DNA of 64,000 nucleotides from Luteipulveratus mongoliensis (GCF_001190945.1 NZ_CP011112.1:5332001-5396000); one strand, 5' to 3'. Positions 48,365 to 56,578 are shown, numbered from the stretch's first letter. Notes: a model not told the origin generated them from the sequence alone. A program made the numbers and translations.

Positions 48365-48925
48365 TCAGGGCGCGAGAAGCAGCCGCCTGGTCGCGGCCGC
48401 GACGCCCTCTGGGCCGCTCCCGCCATGGTCGGCGACCATGAACCGCTCCCCGATGTACGACGCGAAGACCAGTCGGCTGCGCGCCTCCGCCTCGTCCGGG
48501 TCGCCGCAGATGGCGCCGAACAGCTCACGCAGGTAGTCCATCCGCCTGTTGTCGACCCGACGGAGCAGCTCGGCGACGGCCGGATCGCGCCGGGCCCAGT
48601 CGCGGATGGCGAGGTCGGTGGTGACACCCATGGTCGGCGCCTCGCTGGACGAGACGAAGTCGTACAGGCGCCGCAGCCGGTCCCCGGCGTCGCCGCCGCC
48701 TTCGTCGATGCGCTCGATCAGGGTGTCGGTGATCTCGCTCTCCCAGTGGGCGAGCATCTCCTCGAGCAGCGCGTTGCGGTTGGCGAAGTAGCCGTAGAAG
48801 CCGCCCTTGCTGACGCCGAGCGCCTGGGCGAGGGGCTCGATCCGCACGGCGTCCGGACCTCCAGCGGCCAGGGCCCGCAGGCCCTCCTCGATCCAGCGGT
48901 GCCGCGGTGTGCGAGCCACAGCCAT
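48365..48925 (-). CDS. TetR-family transcriptional repressor
   Basis: A 186-residue regulator. The helix-turn-helix spans about 8-55 (IEEGLRALAAGGPDAVRIEPL, GVSKGGFYGYFANRNALLEEML), followed by a helical ligand domain. The ATG at 48925 follows AAGGAG. Two palindromes in the 93-base gap to the divergent DUF2867 gene are probably its operators, so it controls itself and that gene. It also lies just upstream of the urate operon in the same direction and might affect it by read-through. Confidence 0.92.
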   Translation of the reverse strand: MAVARTPRHRWIEEGLRALAAGGPDAVRIEPLAQALGVSKGGFYGYFANRNALLEEMLAHWESEITDTLIERIDEGGGDAGDRLRRLYDFVSSSEAPTMGVTTDLAIRDWARRDPAVAELLRRVDNRRMDYLRELFGAICGDPDEAEARSRLVFASYIGERFMVADHGGSGPEGVAAATRRLLLAP

Positions 48926-48950
48926 GGTCGGCGCTCCTTCTTCCTCAGCA

Positions 48951-48969
48951 TGTATACGGCACCGTACAG
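48951..48969. promoter_or_regulatory. probable TetR operator 1
   Basis: TGTATACGG, two bases, then CCGTACAG form an imperfect palindrome just upstream of the TetR gene start. The GTATACGG/CCGTAC core resembles that of operator 2. Confidence 0.6.
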
Positions 48970-48985
48970 CGGGTGATAGCGTCCC

Positions 48986-49007
48986 ATCTATACGCCACCG
49001 TATAGAT
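48986..49007. promoter_or_regulatory. probable TetR operator 2 over a -10 box
   Basis: ATCTATACG-CCAC-CGTATAGAT is a perfect nine-base inverted repeat. Its right arm TATAGAT would serve as the -10 box of the DUF2867 gene (ATG at 49019), so a bound repressor would block it directly. Confidence 0.7.
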
Positions 49008-49018
49008 GGGATCGAGCC

Positions 49019-49621
49019 ATGAGACTGGCACGCACCGAGCACACTGAGCGCCCCTGGCGCATCCACGAGATCGCACCGGAGTTCGACGTCGAGGACGTCT
49101 GGGCGCTGCCGACGCCGGGCGGCCCCGACGACTTCCACCGGCTCCTTCAGCAGTTCACCCAAGGCAACGGTTGGCCCCAGAACGCTCCGCTACCAGTGCG
49201 ATTCGTGTGGGAGGCCCGCTGGAAGATCGGCCGGGTCCTGGGGCTGGACGTCGAAGGGTCCAAGGTCGGCGCACGGGTCGCCTCATTGCGTGACCGTCTG
49301 CCCGACGACATGGCCGAGGCGCCGCGCGGGCCCGACATGCAGGGTGTCCCGTTCAGGTCGATCTACGTGCTGCCCGACGAGTGGGCGTCCGAGATGGCCA
49401 ACCGGACCGTCCACACGGTCATGCACGTCGGCTGGGTCGAGGACGGCGAGGGCGGCTACCGCGGCCAGATGACCGCTCTGGTGAAGCCGAACGGCCCGCT
49501 CGGCGCGGCGTACATGCAGCTCATCAAGCCGTTCCGCTACGCCCTCGTCTACCCGGCACTGATGCGCATGATCGGACGGGGCTGGGAGGCCGGCAGGGAG
49601 ACGTCACTCACCGACGCCTGA
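49019..49621 (+). CDS. DUF2867 family protein
   Basis: A 200-residue protein. The segment FVWEARWKIGRVLGLD and PDEWASEMANRTVHTVMHVGWV, and the end YMQLIKPFRYALVYPALMRMIGRGWE, match DUF2867 proteins of actinobacteria. Function is unknown; some members are fused to short-chain dehydrogenases. It is divergent from a TetR gene, with the operator over its promoter, so it is probably induced by the TetR ligand. Confidence 0.82.
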   Translation: MRLARTEHTERPWRIHEIAPEFDVEDVWALPTPGGPDDFHRLLQQFTQGNGWPQNAPLPVRFVWEARWKIGRVLGLDVEGSKVGARVASLRDRLPDDMAEAPRGPDMQGVPFRSIYVLPDEWASEMANRTVHTVMHVGWVEDGEGGYRGQMTALVKPNGPLGAAYMQLIKPFRYALVYPALMRMIGRGWEAGRETSLTDA

Positions 49622-49675
49622 CGTCGTACGGGCAGATGCTGTACGCCCATGCCTGGCTCTTGCAACGATGAGGCC

Positions 49676-50926
49676 GTGCCTGAGTCCATCGAAGACCTGA
49701 CCCGCTCGCTGACCGCCTCGCTCGACGCGCAGCTGTCCGACTGGGATCAGCGGCTCGCGCAGCTGTACCCGGGTGATCGCACGGACCGCCAGCCGGTGCA
49801 CACGGTCTACGTGCCGGCGGATCGTTTCGACGCGGATGTCGTACGCCGTTGGGGCGCCTCAGCATTGGAGCTCCTGTCCTCGTACGCGCCGACTCCCGCC
49901 TCACTCGCTGCGGCCGTCAGTGAGCCGGTCGATGAGGTGGAGGCCGTTTACGAACGAGTGCGGGCCAAGCTCGGGCGCGAGCCGATCGAGGACCTGCGGG
50001 TGGACTTCGAGGACGGGTACGGGCGGCGTACGGACGCTGACGAGGACGCGGCCGTCTCGGCTGCCGTGCGCGAAATGCTCACGATGGGTGACGCGCGGCC
50101 GCCGTGGTTCGGGATCCGGTTCAAGGCGTTCGAGGAGTCGACGCGAGCGCGTGGCGTGCGGACCCTGGTGGCGTTCCTGGCGGGTGTCTGCCGCGAAGGT
50201 CGCGTGCCCGACGGGCTGGTCGTGACGCTGCCCAAGGTGACCTCACACGAGCAGGTGTCGGCGATGGCCGAGCTGTGCTCGCGCGTCGAGGAGGCGCTCG
50301 AAATCCGTTCCACCTCAATCACTTTCGAGATCCAGATCGAGACGCCGCAGGCGGTTCTCGGGCACGACGGTGTGGCATCGGTGGCGCGGATGCTGCATGC
50401 CTCCGGCTGCCGGTGCACCGGGCTGCACTACGGCACGTACGACTACAGCGCCGGTCTCGGCATCGCCGCCGCCTTCCAGTCACTGGAACACCCGGCGGCC
50501 GACCACGCGAAGGCCGTCATGCAGGTCGCGGCGGCACAGACCGGCGTACGCGTGTCGGACGGCTCGACCAATATCATCGCCTTCGGGACGCGAGACGAGG
50601 CGCACTCGACGTGGGCGCTACATCACCGGCTCGTCACCCGGTCTCTTGAGCGCGGCATCTATCAGGGCTGGGACCTGCATCCGGGACATCTGCCGACGCG
50701 CTACCTCGCCAACTACCTGTTCTACCGGCGGGCACTGCCGGACGCGGCGGCCCGGCTGCGGGCGTACGTCGCGCGCGAGGAGAGCGGCGTGATGGATGAA
50801 CCCGCCACGGCCCGGATGTTGGCAGCCGCGCTGCTACGAGGCGTCCACTGCGGAGCGCTCGACGCCGCCGAGGTGACCGAGCTCGCCAACCTCGACGAGG
50901 GCGCCCTCCTCGCCCTCACCCGCTGA
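49676..50926 (+). CDS. aldolase/citrate lyase-like protein (DUF6986)
   Basis: A 416-residue TIM-barrel protein of the HpcH/HpaI-citrate lyase type: DLRVDFEDGYG, LVVTLPKVTSHEQV, ITFEIQIETPQAVLG and GLHYGTYDYSAGLG hold the expected acidic metal and substrate residues. In actinobacteria it is found near allantoin and glyoxylate genes, as here between the urate and allantoinase genes, so a step in glyoxylate or ureide handling is inferred. The GTG at 49676 is used; an ATG at 49649 would add nine residues. Confidence 0.8.
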   Translation: MPESIEDLTRSLTASLDAQLSDWDQRLAQLYPGDRTDRQPVHTVYVPADRFDADVVRRWGASALELLSSYAPTPASLAAAVSEPVDEVEAVYERVRAKLGREPIEDLRVDFEDGYGRRTDADEDAAVSAAVREMLTMGDARPPWFGIRFKAFEESTRARGVRTLVAFLAGVCREGRVPDGLVVTLPKVTSHEQVSAMAELCSRVEEALEIRSTSITFEIQIETPQAVLGHDGVASVARMLHASGCRCTGLHYGTYDYSAGLGIAAAFQSLEHPAADHAKAVMQVAAAQTGVRVSDGSTNIIAFGTRDEAHSTWALHHRLVTRSLERGIYQGWDLHPGHLPTRYLANYLFYRRALPDAAARLRAYVAREESGVMDEPATARMLAAALLRGVHCGALDAAEVTELANLDEGALLALTR

Positions 50927-50932
50927 CACCCG

Positions 50933-51036
50933 CTGGTCGAGTAGCCGGAGCGCCAGCGGAGGCGTATCGAGACCCGGTGCGCGCGGTCACCGGGTCTCGA
51001 TACGGCTCGGCTAGCGCCTCGCCTACTCGACCAGCG
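50933..51036. repeat. palindromic intergenic repeat, copy 4
   Basis: Full inverted pair, nearly identical to copy 2, directly after the stop of the aldolase-like gene. Confidence 0.9.
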
Positions 51037-51074
51037 GGGGGCTCGGCGTGTCGCGACTCGGCTGGTGTGGGTCT

Positions 51075-51128
51075 GTAGAGAAGGACAATGTTGTTGTACA
51101 TCTCTACAACCAGGTTGTACTTCTCCAC
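51075..51128. promoter_or_regulatory. AT-richer repeat island, three copies of a 15-16-base motif
   Basis: GTTGTACATCTCTAC (51093-51107) and GTTGTACTTCTCCAC (51114-51128) are direct repeats 21 bases apart. The complement of 51075-51090 (ATTGTCCTTCTCTAC) is a third, inverted copy. The stretch is much richer in A and T than its surroundings. It looks like a multi-site operator, yet it lies between two gene ends. Confidence 0.5.
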
Positions 51129-51146
51129 GGACCACATGCCCGCCCG

Positions 51147-51163
51147 CTGGTCGAGTAGGCGAG
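51147..51163. repeat. palindromic intergenic repeat, truncated half-unit
   Basis: CTGGTCGAGTAGGCGAG only, cut off just before the stop of the acetyltransferase-like gene. Confidence 0.7.
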
Positions 51164-51170
51164 ATGGCGG

Positions 51171-51854
51171 CTAGCGGGTCGCCGGCTCAACCGGCGGCTT
51201 GGTCAACCAGCGTTCGGGATGATCGAAGAGGGCCTGGACCTCGTTGACCAGGCGGGCGGCGTGCAAGCCGTCCGCAGCAGCGTGATTCAGCTGAACGGCG
51301 AGGGGCAGCAGCGTGCGGTCGCCGCGCTCGACGTACCGGCCAAGAGTGAGGATCGGCCGCAGGTGCCCCTCGCCGCCCTCGATGTTCAGGTTGAAGCCGG
51401 TGAACGATGTCCACGGGAGACTCGAGACGTCGAACGTGTTCTCCGGGAGACCGCCCTGCGGGAACAGCTCGATGGCGTCCCGGTAGCGCCCCGCGGTCTC
51501 GACCATCCGCGCGTGGAAGACCGCGAAGTCCGCGTCGTACTCCGCACAGACGCACGCGAACGTCTCCGTCGCCGCGTTGAAGGTCGTGAACGCCGGATGC
51601 AGCACGTCCCACACGGCCGGCGACCCGTCCGCCGTACGGTCCAGGCGCAGCTCGTCGTGCCGGTTGATGACGGTCGCAAGCGTCCAGACATGAGCCGGGT
51701 ACGTCGTACGCCCGCTGCCGCGCAACGCGGACCGGAGCGCGGTCGCGTCGAGCTCGACCGTCATCGAGTACGTGCACGGGTTCCGCTTCGTGTAGTGCTC
51801 GAAGTGGCCCCGGCGTGGCCAGGTCTCCAGGTCGAGGGGTCGCAAGGTGTTCAT
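51171..51854 (-). CDS. chloramphenicol acetyltransferase-like protein (CatA type)
   Basis: A 227-residue protein that aligns over its length with type A CAT: RRGHFEHYTKRNPCTYSMTVELD at the start (pieces: GHFEHYTKRNPCTYSMTVEL), VWDVLHPAFTTFNAATETF, PWTSFTGFNLNI, and LPLAVQLNHAAADGLHAARLVNE. The catalytic HxxxDG is kept as HAAADG, with the preceding His of typical CAT changed to Asn. It would acetylate chloramphenicol or another hydroxyl compound; resistance is not proven. The ATG at 51854 faces the ECF sigma gene across 55 bases. Confidence 0.85.
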   Translation of the reverse strand: MNTLRPLDLETWPRRGHFEHYTKRNPCTYSMTVELDATALRSALRGSGRTTYPAHVWTLATVINRHDELRLDRTADGSPAVWDVLHPAFTTFNAATETFACVCAEYDADFAVFHARMVETAGRYRDAIELFPQGGLPENTFDVSSLPWTSFTGFNLNIEGGEGHLRPILTLGRYVERGDRTLLPLAVQLNHAAADGLHAARLVNEVQALFDHPERWLTKPPVEPATR

Positions 51855-51909
51855 CGGGCGAGTGTTCGCGCTGGCGGACCGCTCCCGCAACAGAATTGAG
51901 GGTGTGAGG

Positions 51910-52881
51910 ATGGACGGGATGACCAGCACCGTGGATGGCGCGCTGACGGCCGAGCAGCTCGAGACGCTGCGCGGGCCGCTGACGGGGTACTGCTACCGGA
52001 TGCTCGGCGCGGCGGCGGACACCGATGACGCAGTGCAGGAGTCGATCGTGCGGGCGTACCGGCATCGCGACCGGTTCGACCCGACGCGCGCCCGGCTGAG
52101 CACCTGGGTCCACGCCATCGCCACCAACGTCTGCCTCGACCTGCTGCGCGCCGCCCCGAGGCGAGCGCTGCTCAGCGGACTCGACCCTGCACAGCCGGGC
52201 GACCCGCTCGGCGTACCCCTGCCCCCGGACCGCTGGGTCGAGCCGATGCCGAGTACGCGCGTGCTGGCGTCGGATCCGGCCGACCGGGTGGCTCAGCGCG
52301 AGACCGTGCGCCTCGCGTTCATTGCCGCGCTGCAGCAGCTCGCGCCCCGCCAGCGTGCGGCGCTGCTGCTCCGTGACGTCCTCGCGTTCAGCGCAGCCGA
52401 GACGGCCACGATCCTCGAGACGACGGTGCCTGCGGTCAACAGCGCGCTGCAACGGGCGCGGGCCGTACTCGACGCCGAGCGACCGTCACCCGACGGCCTC
52501 ACCGACCCGGACGATCCGCAGCACCGTGAGCTGCTTCAGCGGTACGTCATCGCGTTTGAGTCGCACGACATCCCGGCGCTCACCGCGCTCCTTCGTGAGG
52601 ACGCCGCCTCGACGATGCCGCCGTTCGCGTGGTGGCTCCGTGGTCGAGACGCGGTCACGGCGGCGATGGGTGCCGCGGACGCGTGTGCCGGCGATCGCCT
52701 GCTGCTGGTCGAGCTCAACGGCGGCCTCGGTCTGGCGCAGTACCGCCCGGCCGACGACGGCGTACTCGAGCCCTTCGCCTTGATCGAGGTCGAGGTACGC
52801 GGCAGCCTCATCTCCCGTTGCACGACGTTCCTCGGGTCGGGTGCGCGATTCACGGAGTTCGGGCTGCCCGCACATCCGTGA
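51910..52881 (+). CDS. ECF sigma factor with C-terminal SnoaL-like domain
   Basis: A 323-residue sigma-70 factor of the SigG/TIGR02960-like type. Region 2 is GPLTGYCYRMLGAAADTDDAVQES and RARLSTWVHAIATNVCLDLLR (shown in part), and region 4 is LQQLAPRQRAALLLRDVLAF and TVPAVNSALQRARAVL. The last 130 residues form an NTF2/SnoaL-like domain (YVIAFESHDIPALTALL) typical of this subgroup, which lacks a separate anti-sigma factor. It is divergent from the acetyltransferase-like gene. ATG at 51919 is an alternative start. Confidence 0.88.
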   Translation: MDGMTSTVDGALTAEQLETLRGPLTGYCYRMLGAAADTDDAVQESIVRAYRHRDRFDPTRARLSTWVHAIATNVCLDLLRAAPRRALLSGLDPAQPGDPLGVPLPPDRWVEPMPSTRVLASDPADRVAQRETVRLAFIAALQQLAPRQRAALLLRDVLAFSAAETATILETTVPAVNSALQRARAVLDAERPSPDGLTDPDDPQHRELLQRYVIAFESHDIPALTALLREDAASTMPPFAWWLRGRDAVTAAMGAADACAGDRLLLVELNGGLGLAQYRPADDGVLEPFALIEVEVRGSLISRCTTFLGSGARFTEFGLPAHP

Positions 52882-52955
52882 CCTGACGAGCGATGAGTTC
52901 GGTGGCCCCGCGGCGTACCAGGAGTGACAGCTCCCACGCCGACAGAAGGACCACC

Positions 52956-53564
52956 ATGCCCGCCACTGATGAGACCACCGTGATCGACCAGACGCACGCC
53001 GAGAGGCGCCGCCTCGCTGACCTGCTCGCAGACCTGACCACTGACCAGTGGGCGGCCGACTCGCTGTGTGCCGGCTGGCGCGTACGAGAGGTCGTGGCTC
53101 ACATGACCATGCCGTTCCGGGCCGGCCGGCTCAGCTTCGTCGGCGGACTCGTCCGAGCGGGCTTCAACTTCAATCGGTACGCCGACCGCGCGGCTCGTGC
53201 GGACACTGCGCGGCTCAGCGATCGCGAGCTGCTCGCCTCATTGCAGGACAACGTCGAGCACGGCTGGCGGCCACCCGGCGGCGGGGCGGCCGGTGCGCTG
53301 AGCCACGACGTGATCCACGGGCTCGACATCACCGAGGCCCTCGGGCTGCCTGCCGTGCCACCCGAGCGGATCGCCCTCGTCCTGGCCAGCGCCGGCCCGA
53401 AGGCGCTCGCCTACTTCGGCACCGACCTAACCGGGCGGACCCTGCGCGCCACGGATGCCGACATCACGCTCGGCGAGGGGCCGGAGGTGAGCGACCTGCC
53501 GGCGAAGGACCTGCTGTTGGCGGTCACCGGGCGGCGTCCGCTCCCCGACGTGGCGACGTCATGA
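52956..53564 (+). CDS. maleylpyruvate isomerase-family (DinB-like) protein
   Basis: A 202-residue four-helix protein of the mycothiol-dependent maleylpyruvate isomerase family. The N-terminal LADLLADLTTDQWAADSLCAGWRVREVVAHM holds the typical CxGWxVxxxxxH (pieces: SLCAGWRVREVVAHM), and the second metal-type His is in ALSHDVIHGLDIT (HDxxHxxDI). The ATG at 52956 follows GAAGGA. Substrate unknown; many relatives act in thiol transfer. Confidence 0.86.
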   Translation: MPATDETTVIDQTHAERRRLADLLADLTTDQWAADSLCAGWRVREVVAHMTMPFRAGRLSFVGGLVRAGFNFNRYADRAARADTARLSDRELLASLQDNVEHGWRPPGGGAAGALSHDVIHGLDITEALGLPAVPPERIALVLASAGPKALAYFGTDLTGRTLRATDADITLGEGPEVSDLPAKDLLLAVTGRRPLPDVATS

Positions 53565-53576
53565 CCTTCTTCGCCT

Positions 53577-53607
53577 TAGAGCCGCACCCAGCGCCGGAGC
53601 GGCTCTA
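53577..53607 (+). terminator. hairpin after the isomerase-family gene
   Basis: TAGAGCCGC pairs with GCGGCTCTA around a 13-base loop, 13 bases past the stop and before the next same-strand gene. Confidence 0.7.
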
Positions 53608-53662
53608 TACGTTGAGCGAGACGTGACGGCTCGCGTCATCCATTCTTGAAGGGAAGCAACCC

Positions 53663-54205
53663 ATGGCCTCACTGGTCCTCAAGATGTCCATCTCGCTCGA
53701 CGGCTACGTCGCAGCAGCCGACGAGAGCGGCGACTGGATCGGCGCTGGGGGCTCCGACGACGCCATGGACTGGCTCGTCGAGACCCTGAGCGGCGCCAGC
53801 ACACACCTCGTAGGGGCCACCAGCTATGGGCCGATGGCGGCCTTCTATCCCACCTCCACCGCGCCGTTCGCCAAGCCGATGAATGACATCCCCAAGGTGG
53901 TGTTCTCCAACTCGCTCACGACCGCCGACTGGGCTGAGACGACGATCGTCTCTGGAGATCTGGCCAAGAACATCACGCGGCTCAAGCAGGAGCACTCCGA
54001 CGGATACCTCCTCGCCCACGGAGGGGCGAAGTTCGCCCAGTCACTGGTCGCGACCGGGCTGATCGACGAGTACCGCCTTGCTGTCCACCCGGTCGTCCTG
54101 GGCACGGGCGAGCCGCTCTTCCGCGCACCGCTGACCCTCGAGCCGACGAGCACCACCGTCTTCAGTGGAGGCATCGTCGCCCACACCTTCGCCGCGAAGC
54201 CGTAG
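53663..54205 (+). CDS. dihydrofolate reductase/RibD C-terminal family protein
   Basis: A 180-residue NADPH-type reductase fold: LVLKMSISLDGYVAAADES at the start, VFSNSLTTADW in the middle, and GYLLAHGGAKFAQSLVATGLIDEYRLAVHPVVLG near the end (pieces: LLAHGGAKFAQSLVATGLID, YRLAVHPVVLG). This YwjB/YyaP-like group is distinct from true DHFR; the substrate is unknown. An AAGGGAAG stretch precedes the ATG. It precedes the allantoinase gene by 42 bases. Confidence 0.88.
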   Translation: MASLVLKMSISLDGYVAAADESGDWIGAGGSDDAMDWLVETLSGASTHLVGATSYGPMAAFYPTSTAPFAKPMNDIPKVVFSNSLTTADWAETTIVSGDLAKNITRLKQEHSDGYLLAHGGAKFAQSLVATGLIDEYRLAVHPVVLGTGEPLFRAPLTLEPTSTTVFSGGIVAHTFAAKP

Positions 54206-54247
54206 CAGCGCACGCCCGCGGTGCGGCCGGGGTGTGAGGATGGCGGG

Positions 54248-55570
54248 GTGAACGAGCCGCTGGACTTGATCGTGCGCGCTGACCGCGCGGTGATCGATGG
54301 TGCCGAGCGGGCGGCGGCAGTCGGCGTACGGGACGGCGAGATCGTCGCGATCGGAGAGGTCGATGCGCCGTGGACCGCCCCATCCGACGAACGGCTGGGC
54401 GAGGACGAGGTGCTGCTGCCTGGCATGGTCGACACCCACGTGCACGTCAACGATCCCGGTCGCACCGAGTGGGAGGGCTTCGAGACGGCGACGCGGGCGG
54501 CTCTCCGCGGAGGCGCGACGACCATCATCGACATGCCCCTCAACAGCCTGCCGCCCACCACCACCGTCGAGGCGCTCGATGCGAAAAGGGCTGCGGCACA
54601 AGGCAACTGCTTCGTCGACGTTGGTTTCTGGGGTGGCGCGATCCCGGGCAACCTCGACGACTTGCTGCCGCTCTACGACGAGGGTGTCTTCGGGTTCAAG
54701 TGCTTCCTCATCGACTCCGGCGTACCCGAGTTCCCGCCCCTGAGCGCTGCCGAGCTCGACACCTATCTCCGCCGCACCGCCCTCCTCGGCGCGCTGCTGA
54801 TCGTGCACGCCGAGGACGAGACGACGATCACTGAGGCTCACGGTCCGGCGTACGCCGACTTCGTCGCCTCCCGCCCTGATGCCTCCGAGGTGACCGCGAT
54901 CGAGAGAGTCATCGATGCCGTACGCCGGTCGGGCGGCCGAGCGCACATCCTGCACCTCTCGAGCGCGCAGGCTCTCCCGGCCATCCGTGCGGCGAAAGCT
55001 GAGGGGCTGCCGATCACGGTCGAGACCTGCCCGCACTACCTGACGTTCGCTGCCGAGACGATTCGTGACGAGTCGACGGCACACAAGTGCTGCCCGCCAA
55101 TTCGCAGTGAGGCCAACCGTTCTCAGCTCTGGGAAGCGCTCGCGGATGGCACGATCGACTGCATCGTCAGCGACCACTCGCCTTGCACGGTCGACCTCAA
55201 GACGCCGGACTTCGGGACCGCATGGGGTGGAGTCGCATCGGTGCAGCTCGCCCTGGCGGCGGTCTGGACGGAGGCCCGTCAACGCGGTCACTCGCTCGCT
55301 GCTGTGGCGCGCTGGATGAGCGAAAAGCCCTCTGCCCTGGTCGGACTCGCCAGCAAGGGCTCGATCGAAGTCGGCCGGAATGCGGACCTGGTCGCGTTCG
55401 CTCCGGACGAGACCATCACCGTCGACGCGGCGACACTCGAGCACAAGAACAAGCTCACCGCCTATCAGGACCTCACGCTGACCGGCGTCGCTCGACGGAC
55501 CTGGCTGCGCGGCGTACCCGCCACCACCGAACGCCCGATCGGGCAGTTCCTGACGAGAGGCAAGCCATGA
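54248..55570 (+). CDS. allB: allantoinase
   Basis: A 440-residue amidohydrolase that opens allantoin to allantoate. The metal motifs are DTHVHVND (HxH), the bridging Lys in GVFGFKCFLID, His in IVHAEDET and HILHLSS, and Asp in VSDHSPC. PCTVDLKTPDFGTAWGG is typical of allantoinase rather than dihydropyrimidinase. The GTG start has GAGG eight bases upstream. Its stop overlaps the aminohydrolase start by four bases (ATGA). Confidence 0.94.
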   Translation: MNEPLDLIVRADRAVIDGAERAAAVGVRDGEIVAIGEVDAPWTAPSDERLGEDEVLLPGMVDTHVHVNDPGRTEWEGFETATRAALRGGATTIIDMPLNSLPPTTTVEALDAKRAAAQGNCFVDVGFWGGAIPGNLDDLLPLYDEGVFGFKCFLIDSGVPEFPPLSAAELDTYLRRTALLGALLIVHAEDETTITEAHGPAYADFVASRPDASEVTAIERVIDAVRRSGGRAHILHLSSAQALPAIRAAKAEGLPITVETCPHYLTFAAETIRDESTAHKCCPPIRSEANRSQLWEALADGTIDCIVSDHSPCTVDLKTPDFGTAWGGVASVQLALAAVWTEARQRGHSLAAVARWMSEKPSALVGLASKGSIEVGRNADLVAFAPDETITVDAATLEHKNKLTAYQDLTLTGVARRTWLRGVPATTERPIGQFLTRGKP

Positions 55571-56379
55571 GCCCGGACTACGTCGCCCGAGGTGGGCTGC
55601 CCGCTCAGACCGAGCTGACGACCGACCGCGCAGTCTTCACGGAGGCGTACGCCGTGCTGCCGCGCCGGACGATGAGCGACATCACCACGAGCTTCCTCCC
55701 CCACTGGGACAAGACGCGGCTCTGGGTGATCGCGCGGCCGCTGTCCGGCTTCGCAGAGACGTTCTCGCAGTACATCGTGGAGGTCTCCCCCGGCGGCGGA
55801 AGCGACCAGCCCGAGGACGAATCCGCTGCAGAGTCAGTGCTTTTCGTCGTTGACGGCGCACTCGACCTCTCCCTCAAGAGGGCGTCGCACGCTCTGACAG
55901 CGGGGTCGTACGTCTTCCTCCCGCCGGGCGCGGACTGGACTCTGCACAACTCGTCCGACGCAACAGCCACGTTCCACTGGATCCGGAAGCGCTACCAGCA
56001 GGTCGACGGCGTCGAGGTGCCCGACGCGTTCGTGACGCACGAGCAGGATGTCGAAGCGATCGCGATGCCGGACACCGACGGCGCCTGGACCACAACGCGA
56101 TTCGTCGAGATCGCCGACCTCCGGCACGACATGCACGTCAACATCGTCACGTTCCAGCCCGGCGGCGCGATCCCGTTCCCGGAGACGCATGTGATGGAGC
56201 ACGGGCTCTACGTCCTGGAGGGCAAGGCTGTCTACCTGCTCAACAAGGACTGGGTCGAGGTACAGGAGGGCGACTTCATGTGGCTGCGCGCGTTCTGCCC
56301 CCAGGCCTGCTACGCCGGTGGACCGGGCCGCTTCCGATACCTGCTCTACAAAGACGTCAACCGCCACGCCCGCCTCTGA
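55567..56379 (+). CDS. allE: (S)-ureidoglycine aminohydrolase
   Basis: A 270-residue double-cupin protein (YlbA/AllE type) that releases ammonia from (S)-ureidoglycine. The N-terminal cupin covers about 45-140 (LFVVDGALDLSL, YVFLPPGADW). The C-terminal cupin holds the metal set in PFPETHVMEHGLYVLEGKAVYLL (pieces: PETHVMEHGLYVLEG) and GDFMWLRAFCPQACYAGG. The ATG overlaps the allantoinase stop. The allantoate amidohydrolase that makes its substrate is not in the window. Confidence 0.93.
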   Translation: MSPDYVARGGLPAQTELTTDRAVFTEAYAVLPRRTMSDITTSFLPHWDKTRLWVIARPLSGFAETFSQYIVEVSPGGGSDQPEDESAAESVLFVVDGALDLSLKRASHALTAGSYVFLPPGADWTLHNSSDATATFHWIRKRYQQVDGVEVPDAFVTHEQDVEAIAMPDTDGAWTTTRFVEIADLRHDMHVNIVTFQPGGAIPFPETHVMEHGLYVLEGKAVYLLNKDWVEVQEGDFMWLRAFCPQACYAGGPGRFRYLLYKDVNRHARL

Positions 56380-56390
56380 ACCACCACCGC

Positions 56391-56493
56391 CGGTCGAGTA
56401 GGCGAGCCCCCAGGGCGAGCCGTATCGAGACCAGGTGCGCGTGTGCCGGTGGTCTCGATACGGCTCGGCTAGCGCCTCGCCTACTCGACCGGC
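56391..56493. repeat. palindromic intergenic repeat, copy 5
   Basis: Full inverted pair with CGGTCGAGTAGGCGAG and CTCGCCTACTCGACCGGCG ends; the usual terminal TGG/CCA is CGG/CCG on both arms. It follows the aminohydrolase gene. Confidence 0.9.
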
Positions 56494-56578
56494 GGTCGGT
56501 GAGATGGCTACGGAGGCGGAGGGCAGGGGTACGCAACCGGTCGACGTACGCGAGCGCTGAGTCTCCCTCCCACACACC

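Noticed and set aside
51060-51137. Small gene on the minus strand starting MWSVEKYNLVVEMYNN
   Set aside because: The frame runs on into the palindromic repeat, has no ribosome site and no family; the motif repeats explain its unusual composition.
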